From assembly GCA_910586875.1 (NCBI GenBank), contig CAJUJI010000065.1, positions 3,432 to 14,488 of the forward strand: DNA of 11,057 nucleotides, written 5' to 3'. Positions 1 through 5,137 of the stretch are shown piece after piece. The notes under the pieces are model-generated. The model saw only the letters and a program-made list of their open reading frames with translations, was not told where the DNA came from and made no database searches. A program made the position numbers and the translations under genes. This stretch comes from an uncultured Anaerotruncus sp. GTDB lineage: Bacteria > Bacillota > Clostridia > Oscillospirales > Ruminococcaceae. Position 1 is the first letter of the stretch; every line of letters begins with the position of its first letter.

Positions 1-79
1 GAGCAGCCGCCGGTTGAGCCAGCTCCTCCCGCAGAGCAGCCGCCGGTTGAGCCAGCTCCTCCCACAGAGCAGCCGCCAG
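1..79 (+). repeat. In-frame 33-bp tandem repeat encoding EQPPVEPAPP(A/T)
   Basis: Copies at 1-33 and 34-66 are identical except for one base at 64 (g to a, changing Ala to Thr). A third copy begins at 67 and diverges after 11 bases. The unit length is a multiple of three, so gain or loss of copies would keep the frame and lengthen or shorten the Pro/Glu linker. The repeat may continue to the left of the window. Confidence 0.9.
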
Positions 80-918
80 AGGAACCACCCTCTGATTCGT
101 CTGAGTCTGAGCTGCCAAAACCTCCTGTAGAACAGGGCGGGCTTTCTGAGGCAGAAATCGAAGAGATTGTCACGCTGACTCGCAGCATTGTAGCAAGCGA
201 AATGAGCCGCAGTGTAGAACATAAGCTGTTGGAGAGCGGTGACGAGGAGCTAGTAAACTTTGTGTTGGATTATAAAGCGCAGTCGGGTGATCTGGCAAAG
301 GCACGCAATCGGATTCGCAAGCTGCTCACCGGAGAGGAAGAGCCAGAGCGGTTTGAATCAAGCAGCCAGGAATTGGATCGTGTAAAAAAGGATCGCGCAG
401 AAGAAACAGTGCAGATGCAGCAGATGTTTTTACAGCTTTGCAAAGGCTATGAAACCTTATGTGAGCAGTTAGCGAGCAAGACCGGCGAACAGATGCAGAC
501 CCTTTCGGATGCGTCAGGGGACCTGTATGAGGGTACCCGCACATTGGGGGAGGGCGCTTCTACCATGCGGGACGGCTCCAAGAGTCTCAATGATGCCTCT
601 AAAGAGCTGCTGGATGGCGTAACGCAGGTGGCCGACGCAACCTTGGAGCTGCGCAATCAGACGGCAGATCTGGACATTCGTGTAGACGATAAGGTCAAGG
701 AAATGATTGACAAATATCGCTATGACGATTATAGTTTGACTTCATTTGTTTCCCCAAAGAACGTCAACATCCATTCGGTTCAGTTTATCCTGCGCACCCC
801 AGATATTGAAATTCCAGAGGAGGATGCACCAGCGCCAGAGAAAGAACAGCAGCTCAATTTCTGGCAGAAGGTTGCAACATTGTTTGAAAAAGATCGGAGA
901 AAGGAGCAGCTAGCATGA
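1..918 (+). CDS. X-X-X-L-X-X-G heptad-repeat protein with Pro/Glu-rich linker (5' end outside window)
   Basis: The frame is open from base 1 to the TGA at 916-918, so only the C-terminal 305 residues are visible; the Met at 202 is internal because coding continues upstream in frame without a break. Visible residues 1-45 are a Pro/Glu-rich low-complexity linker with two copies of EQPPVEPAPP(A/T) and a decaying third. A charged helical region follows. Residues 175-206 carry five heptads with Leu or Met every seventh residue and Gly three residues later in four of them (LYEG, LGEG, MRDG, LNDA, LLDG). This is the X-X-X-L-X-X-G pattern found in YhgE/Pip-like and some MMPL-associated membrane proteins of Firmicutes. 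A tail motif, SFVSPKNVNIHSVQF, lies at about 248-262, then an acidic Pro/Glu stretch and a basic end. No membrane helix is visible, so topology depends on the missing N-terminus. The stop overlaps the next start (ATGA), suggesting translational coupling. Function is unknown. Confidence 0.8.
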   Translation, partial: EQPPVEPAPPAEQPPVEPAPPTEQPPEEPPSDSSESELPKPPVEQGGLSEAEIEEIVTLTRSIVASEMSRSVEHKLLESGDEELVNFVLDYKAQSGDLAKARNRIRKLLTGEEEPERFESSSQELDRVKKDRAEETVQMQQMFLQLCKGYETLCEQLASKTGEQMQTLSDASGDLYEGTRTLGEGASTMRDGSKSLNDASKELLDGVTQVADATLELRNQTADLDIRVDDKVKEMIDKYRYDDYSLTSFVSPKNVNIHSVQFILRTPDIEIPEEDAPAPEKEQQLNFWQKVATLFEKDRRKEQLA

Positions 919-1997
919 AAAAAGGGGTTGCGCTCGTCGCAGCGCTAATTTGTGCATGGAGCATCGGCCTGCCCGCATTTGCAAATATACGTACCACAAA
1001 CGCCGATGTACAGGCAGATTTCCAGCGTGCATATCTGCTGGGCGGCAAGGGAAAAAACTTTGCAGCGGATAAAGAAAAAAAGAACGATGACAATGAAAAG
1101 GTAAGCCCCGGCACCACCGTTTATTTTGCGTTGCAGGGTGCAAAGGTAGAAGATGATGATATGCTCGGCTCCCAGCAGGTGCCGCTGCTGGTGGATCGCA
1201 ACTGCTTTCATTTTTCTTATGAGGTGAGCCAGGGTGCAAACTGGGTGGAGTCCGTCAGTTTGGCGCAGCGGCCGCGCAATCAACTGGAGACCTACAGCAA
1301 CCGCGAGGACGACACCTGGTATGCAGCGCTGAAAATTCGGGACGGGCTTTGTACAAAAGAGGTGGAGACCATCCGCTTTCAGGTAAAATTTACCGCAACC
1401 GCCGTTGGCGCGCGCAAGGACAAAACGCCAATTGGTCGGGAGGGAAGCGCGCTGCTGCTGGACGGAAAGCTGTTGCTGGCGGATGAAAAGGACGCACCCA
1501 AAGAAACCAATGCAAATGCTGCCTTTGCTGACCGCAGTTATACCAGCAGCAGCGGCTATGCAAAGTTCAGCACCGAGCGCACCACACAGGGGCAAGAGCG
1601 GGTTACCGTGCGCTGGACAGTAGACAACGACGATGATCCAAACGATGGAAAACCGTTGGCGCAGGTAAGCGCAACCGGTGTGGATGCTTCCTTTCGCCCA
1701 AAGCTGGATGCACAGATGACCCGTAAACAGCAAACGGCCTTTCGGAATGTAAAGGCGGTGCTGCGTGCTTTTAAGGGCAACTGTACGCTACCTCGCAACG
1801 CAACGGCGAAAATCACCCTCTATCTGCCGTTCCCGGAAGCATTGGCAGAGGATGTGCGGATTTACCGTCAATCGGGAGACCTGTTTGAGGATGTCACTTC
1901 TAGCTTTACCATCGGTAGAGAGGACGGCTGGGTTGTGTATACCGCAGAGGTCACAAAGCTGGGAACCTACATTTTAGCAGATGAAGCAATCGGATAA
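915..1997 (+). CDS. Secreted protein of unknown function, coupled to the heptad-repeat gene
   Basis: The ATG at 915 overlaps the upstream TGA; the GGAG at 903-906 within the upstream gene can act as ribosome binding site. The product is 360 aa. It begins with a clear Sec signal peptide: MKK, a hydrophobic core to about residue 20, and a likely signal peptidase I cut after AFA (residue 23). The mature part has a Lys/Asp-rich charged stretch near residues 50-65, three cysteines, and alternating hydrophobic patterns suggesting beta structure. The last ~60 residues (ITLYLPFP, DVTSSF, LGTYILADE) resemble the beta-sandwich ends seen in many clostridial secreted proteins. There is no sortase motif, C-terminal membrane helix, SLH or choline-binding repeat, so it is probably free or held by a partner, plausibly the upstream gene product. 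I do not recognise a family and assign no activity. Confidence 0.85.
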   Translation: MKKGVALVAALICAWSIGLPAFANIRTTNADVQADFQRAYLLGGKGKNFAADKEKKNDDNEKVSPGTTVYFALQGAKVEDDDMLGSQQVPLLVDRNCFHFSYEVSQGANWVESVSLAQRPRNQLETYSNREDDTWYAALKIRDGLCTKEVETIRFQVKFTATAVGARKDKTPIGREGSALLLDGKLLLADEKDAPKETNANAAFADRSYTSSSGYAKFSTERTTQGQERVTVRWTVDNDDDPNDGKPLAQVSATGVDASFRPKLDAQMTRKQQTAFRNVKAVLRAFKGNCTLPRNATAKITLYLPFPEALAEDVRIYRQSGDLFEDVTSSFTIGREDGWVVYTAEVTKLGTYILADEAIG

Positions 1998-2004
1998 AAT
2001 CTAA

Positions 2005-2033
2005 TAGACAAAATGCTCCACCTCTGGTATTAT
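2005..2033 (+). promoter_or_regulatory. Sigma-A-type promoter for the DUF2004-like gene
   Basis: TAGACA (2005-2010) and TATTAT (2028-2033) are separated by 17 bases, each matching five of six consensus positions. Transcription would start near 2040, giving a leader of about 30 bases. It lies in the 74-base gap after the secreted-protein gene, in which I see no good terminator. Confidence 0.6.
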
Positions 2034-2071
2034 TAAAATAGCATCTGAATTCGAGCAAAAGGAGGGGGAGC

Positions 2072-2584
2072 ATGGAGACGGTCTTATTGCAAACCAGCCT
2101 GTTTGGAGCGTTAGAATTTAAAAACCAAGATGGGCTGATGAAGGATGTTTCGATTTTGCTCGGGGGAAGGAAGCTGACAGTAACGCTTTATTTGTGGGAA
2201 AATTTCATCACCGAGCAGAACTATGCGGATGTTATCACATTTTTGGAACAAATCCCCGCTATGTACCAGAAGGCGCGGGAGGTAATAGAAACAAGCCATC
2301 AGGAAAATGAGGTCATCCGCTACTTCATCCAGTCGCAGATCAATGAGATAGAGGAACAGGTACTGCTGGATTATTTCGATGTAAAAACGCTGCAACAGAT
2401 AACCCCAGAGCGCTTTCTTCAAAAGCTGGAACCAAGAACCATTTGGATTGCACCGACAGTAAGCCCAAACGGAGAAATAGACTGTACCTTTGATTTTTCG
2501 ATTGAGGAAGAGATATCGGATGAACTGTTGGTCATTTCTTTCTCACCAGCGATGGAGATTACCCGTATTGTGCACGAAAGCTGA
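2072..2584 (+). CDS. DUF2004-like cytoplasmic protein
   Basis: This 170-aa protein has no signal peptide or membrane segment. The start is supported by a very strong ribosome binding site, AAGGAGGGGG, at 2059-2068, a few bases before the ATG. The order of elements matches my memory of the DUF2004 family: an opening of the form 'L-F-G-x-L-x-F' near residues 10-17, a short beta region (KLTVTLYLWE), a helical middle (about 45-110), and a closing beta segment containing DFSIEEEISDELLVISF followed by an 'I-x-x-E-S' end, compared with the usual HES end. No enzymatic function is established for that family and none can be read here. The gene has its own promoter and a weak downstream hairpin, so it is probably monocistronic. 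The family call is from recognition of the pattern, not from a search. Confidence 0.7.
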   Translation: METVLLQTSLFGALEFKNQDGLMKDVSILLGGRKLTVTLYLWENFITEQNYADVITFLEQIPAMYQKAREVIETSHQENEVIRYFIQSQINEIEEQVLLDYFDVKTLQQITPERFLQKLEPRTIWIAPTVSPNGEIDCTFDFSIEEEISDELLVISFSPAMEITRIVHES

Positions 2585-2588
2585 GCTT

Positions 2589-2620
2589 AAAAAATCAGAA
2601 GCTACAGGAGCATCTTTTTT
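2589..2620 (+). terminator. Weak candidate terminator after the DUF2004-like gene
   Basis: GAAGCT (2598-2603) can pair with AGCATC (2609-2614) around a 5-base loop with one A-A mismatch, followed by six T residues (2615-2620) that can also pair with the A run at 2589-2594. The stem is short and AT-rich, so this is only a candidate. Confidence 0.35.
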
Positions 2621-2661
2621 GGCGTTTCTTGTAAACGAAAAAGGGCAGATAAAATTTAGGC

Positions 2662-2690
2662 TTGCAAGTTTGGAACAATTATGGTATAGT
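2662..2690 (+). promoter_or_regulatory. Promoter of the cysE-cysS T-box transcript
   Basis: TTGCAA (2662-2667), a 17-base spacer, then TATAGT (2685-2690) preceded by TG one base upstream, which makes an extended -10. Transcription would start near 2697, about 110 bases before the specifier codon, as expected for a T-box leader. Confidence 0.65.
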
Positions 2691-2696
2691 TTTCAT

Positions 2697-2946
2697 AGTA
2701 TATGAGGTATAGCAACATGCGATGAACGGGAAGAGTAGCTCTTTGGCAACCGCAGCAGAGAGGACGCGTCACCGGCTGAAAGCGCGTCTGGCGGAAGAAG
2801 AGGGAAAGTGCGCCCGCGAGCAGGCCGTTTGAAAAGAGTAGGGCGGCACGTTTCCCGCGTTAAGGGCTTGAGTGACAAATCGAAGTGGAACCGCGGTTTG
2901 ATATGACCGCCTTCGTCCAAAATAGGACGGAGGCGTTTTTGTTTTT
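2697..2946 (+). promoter_or_regulatory. T-box riboswitch, tRNA-Cys responsive
   Basis: Leader RNA that reads the charging state of tRNA-Cys. Stem I shows the usual GAA..GGGAAGAGTA segment (2723-2737), the AGAGAGG block (2757-2763) and a distal hairpin GACGCG/CGCGTC (2763-2768/2783-2788). A UGC cysteine codon sits at 2809-2811 in the expected specifier position, after GAAAG and before GCCCGCGAG. The conserved T-box TGGAACCGCGG is at 2886-2896. Antiterminator: CGAAG (2881-2885) pairs with CTTCG (2911-2915), leaving the 7-base bulge UGGAACC (2886-2892) for the tRNA acceptor end, and GCGGT (2893-2897) pairs with ACCGC (2906-2910). The UGGA bulge predicts a U discriminator base, as in tRNA-Cys. 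The alternative terminator uses 2908-2935. Uncharged tRNA-Cys should therefore allow read-through into cysE-cysS. Confidence 0.95.
2908..2946 (+). terminator. T-box regulated intrinsic terminator
   Basis: An 11-bp stem, CGCCTTCGTCC (2908-2918) with GGACGGAGGCG (2925-2935), containing one G-U pair, has a 6-base loop AAAATA and is followed by TTTTTGTTTTT (2936-2946). Its left arm overlaps both 3' arms of the antiterminator, so the two structures exclude each other. Confidence 0.92.
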
Positions 2947-2963
2947 GAGAAAGGAAATTTTTG

Positions 2964-3662
2964 ATGTTTGATTCAATCAAGAGGGATATTCAGGCGGTGC
3001 GCGAGCGAGATCCCGCTGTGCGCAGTAATCTGGAGACACTGCTGCTTTCCGCCGGTCTCCATGCAATTCTTCTGCACCGGCCAGCGCACTGGCTTTACCA
3101 GCATAAAAGGTATCTTTCGGCAAGGTTCATCAGCCAGACAGCCCGTTTTATGACCGGCATTGAAATCCACCCCGGTGCAAAAATTGGAAGTGGGGTGCTT
3201 ATCGACCATGGCGCAGGTGTGGTCATCGGCGAAACAGCGGAGGTAGGCGATGGCTGCACCATCTACCAAGGGGTAACGCTGGGTGGTACGGGAAAGGATA
3301 AAGGAAAACGGCATCCGACTTTGGGGAAAAATGTAACGGTAGGTTGCGGCGCAAAAATCCTAGGCCCCTTCAAGGTTGCGGACGGCGCGCGGGTCGCCGC
3401 AAATGCAGTGGTGCTGAATCCATTGCCGCCTGATTGTACAGCGGTTGGCGTGCCGGCGCGGGTTGCACGGATTGCGGGTCGTAAACCGGCAGGGTTGGAC
3501 CATGTGCATATACCAGACCCTGTTTCGCAGGAAATTTGCCGGCTGCATATTCAGCTTGATCGCTTGGAAAAACGGCTGCGGCAGTTGGAGAGCATCAAGC
3601 CAAAGGAGCCAGTTTGGCTTGATGGTCCAGGCGCTGTACAACAACCAGAGCGTATAAAATAA
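2964..3662 (+). CDS. cysE: Serine O-acetyltransferase CysE
   Basis: Cytoplasmic enzyme that transfers acetyl from acetyl-CoA to L-serine, giving O-acetylserine for cysteine synthesis. The product is 232 aa from the ATG at 2964; a TTG sits directly before it at 2961, but the ATG is better spaced from AAAGGAA (2950-2956). Residues 66-170 form a left-handed beta-helix of hexapeptide repeats. Catalytic His is H82 in LIDHGAG; the second conserved His is H117 in GKRHP; the GGTGKD loop is at 107-112 and GVPAR at 162-166. The position matching the E. coli catalytic Asp is Glu67 in GIEIHP. The N-terminal helical domain is short, as in the Gram-positive CysE/EpsC type, and the C-terminus is a helical, charged tail of about 45 residues. 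It is the first gene after the T-box, 20 bases from cysS. Confidence 0.95.
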   Translation: MFDSIKRDIQAVRERDPAVRSNLETLLLSAGLHAILLHRPAHWLYQHKRYLSARFISQTARFMTGIEIHPGAKIGSGVLIDHGAGVVIGETAEVGDGCTIYQGVTLGGTGKDKGKRHPTLGKNVTVGCGAKILGPFKVADGARVAANAVVLNPLPPDCTAVGVPARVARIAGRKPAGLDHVHIPDPVSQEICRLHIQLDRLEKRLRQLESIKPKEPVWLDGPGAVQQPERIK

Positions 3663-3682
3663 ACAGGAAAGGATTTGAGTAT

Positions 3683-5077
3683 ATGAAAATTTTCAACACA
3701 CTGACACGCAAAAAAGAGGAATTTGTCCCGATTGAGCCCGGCAAGGTAAAGATGTACGCCTGTGGACCGACCGTGTACAATTTCATCCATATTGGCAATG
3801 CACGCCCCATCTGCGTATTTGATACCCTGCGCCGCTACCTGGAATATCGCGGCTATGCAGTAACCTTTGCGCAGAACTTTACCGATATCGACGATAAGCT
3901 CATCAATCGCGCAAACGAAGAAGGCTGCACCGTACCAGAGGTTGCAGCGCGCTATATTGCAGAGTACCTCACCGACACCAAAGGACTGGGAATACGCCCT
4001 GCAACCATCCACCCAAAAGCAACCGAAAATATTGATACCATTTTGGATATGGTAAAAACATTGGTGGAAAAGGGCTATGCGTATGAACGGGATGGAAGCG
4101 TTTATTTCCGTTCGCGCAAGTTCGCAGGTTATGGGAAGCTGTCTCATCAGCCGCTAGAGGAGCTGGAGGAAGGCGCGCGTGTGGATGCGAACGATGTCAA
4201 AGAGGATCCGCTGGATTTTGTTGTATGGAAGGCGGCAAAACCTGGCGAGCCTAGCTGGACCTCTCCCTGGGGAGAGGGGCGTCCTGGCTGGCATATCGAG
4301 TGCAGTGCGATGATTCGCCGGCATCTGGGGGATACCATCGATATCCATTGCGGCGGGCAGGATTTGATTTTCCCGCATCATGAAAATGAAATTGCTCAAA
4401 GTGAATGCTGCACGGGGGTGGACTATGTGCATTATTGGATGCACAATGGGTTTATCACAGTGGATAACAACAAAATGAGCAAGTCGCTGAACAACTTTTT
4501 CACCGTGCGGGATGTGGCCAATGAGTTTGGCTATGAGCCGATTAAATTTATGATGCTCCAGGCACATTACCGCAGCCCCATCAATTACAGCTTAGAGGTT
4601 ATCGAGCAATGCAAGGCTGCATTAGCACGGCTTCACAACTGCCGTGACAACCTTGATTTTGCGCTGAAAAATGCCTGTGACGCTCCAACCGAGGGGGAGG
4701 ACAGCTTCAAGGCTGCTGTTGATGCACGGGTTGCGCAGTTCGTGGAGGCGATGGATGATGACCTGAACACCGCGGATGGAATTGCAGCGCTGTTTGAGTT
4801 GGTGCGGGATATCAACACCTTTATTACGGTGACCCGTTCCAAAGACGCCATTCACTATGCAATCGAAAAATTCGATGAGCTATGCGGTGTGCTGGGTCTG
4901 CTGTACGACCGCAAATCCGAGAGCCTGGACGATGAAATTGAAGCGTTGATTGAACAGCGTCAGGCGGCGCGCAAGGCGAAAAATTTTGCAGAGGCTGACC
5001 GTATCCGTGACCAGCTGACAGAGATGGGGATTCTGCTAAAGGATACACCGCAGGGTGTTCAGTGGAGCCGCAAATAA
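3683..5077 (+). CDS. cysS: Cysteinyl-tRNA synthetase
   Basis: Class I aminoacyl-tRNA synthetase that charges tRNA-Cys with cysteine in the cytoplasm. The product is 464 aa, a normal full length. ATP-site signatures are HIGN (36-39) and KMSKS (264-268). The zinc site that recognises the cysteine thiol is complete: C27 in ACGPTVY, C207 in GWHIECSAM, H232 and E236 in FPHHENE. The C-terminal helical tRNA-binding region includes the usual RQxARKAKNFAEADRIRD segment before the end. An AGGAAAGGA ribosome binding site (3665-3673) supports the start. It follows cysE by 20 bases and ends just before a strong terminator, so cysE-cysS is a two-gene operon under T-box control, an arrangement well known in Firmicutes. 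Confidence 0.98.
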   Translation: MKIFNTLTRKKEEFVPIEPGKVKMYACGPTVYNFIHIGNARPICVFDTLRRYLEYRGYAVTFAQNFTDIDDKLINRANEEGCTVPEVAARYIAEYLTDTKGLGIRPATIHPKATENIDTILDMVKTLVEKGYAYERDGSVYFRSRKFAGYGKLSHQPLEELEEGARVDANDVKEDPLDFVVWKAAKPGEPSWTSPWGEGRPGWHIECSAMIRRHLGDTIDIHCGGQDLIFPHHENEIAQSECCTGVDYVHYWMHNGFITVDNNKMSKSLNNFFTVRDVANEFGYEPIKFMMLQAHYRSPINYSLEVIEQCKAALARLHNCRDNLDFALKNACDAPTEGEDSFKAAVDARVAQFVEAMDDDLNTADGIAALFELVRDINTFITVTRSKDAIHYAIEKFDELCGVLGLLYDRKSESLDDEIEALIEQRQAARKAKNFAEADRIRDQLTEMGILLKDTPQGVQWSRK

Positions 5078-5088
5078 ATATCCGAAAC

Positions 5089-5118
5089 AAAAACCTCTGG
5101 CTTTTGCCAGAGGTTTTT
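5089..5118. terminator. Bidirectional terminator between cysS and the amidase gene
   Basis: A perfect 13-bp stem (AAAAACCTCTGGC at 5089-5101 with its complement at 5106-5118) has a TTTT loop. It ends in a T run on the plus strand and, read on the minus strand, in TTTTTGTTT. It can therefore stop both convergent transcripts: cysE-cysS from the left and the minus-strand amidase unit from the right, whose stop codon is 20 bases away. Confidence 0.93.
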
Positions 5119-5137
5119 CTGTTAGGCATTGAAAGAT

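Noticed and set aside
1..79. CRISPR-like array
   Set aside because: Copies are directly adjacent with no spacers and translate in frame as a Pro/Glu linker.
945..1733. Long minus-strand open frame of 262 codons opposite the secreted-protein gene
   Set aside because: It lies wholly antisense to a gene with a clear signal peptide and coupled start; its product has biased, Cys- and His-rich composition typical of a shadow frame, and no ribosome binding site was seen.
3551..4147. Minus-strand open frame of 198 codons across the end of cysE and the start of cysS
   Set aside because: It is antisense to two certain genes and has no recognisable product.
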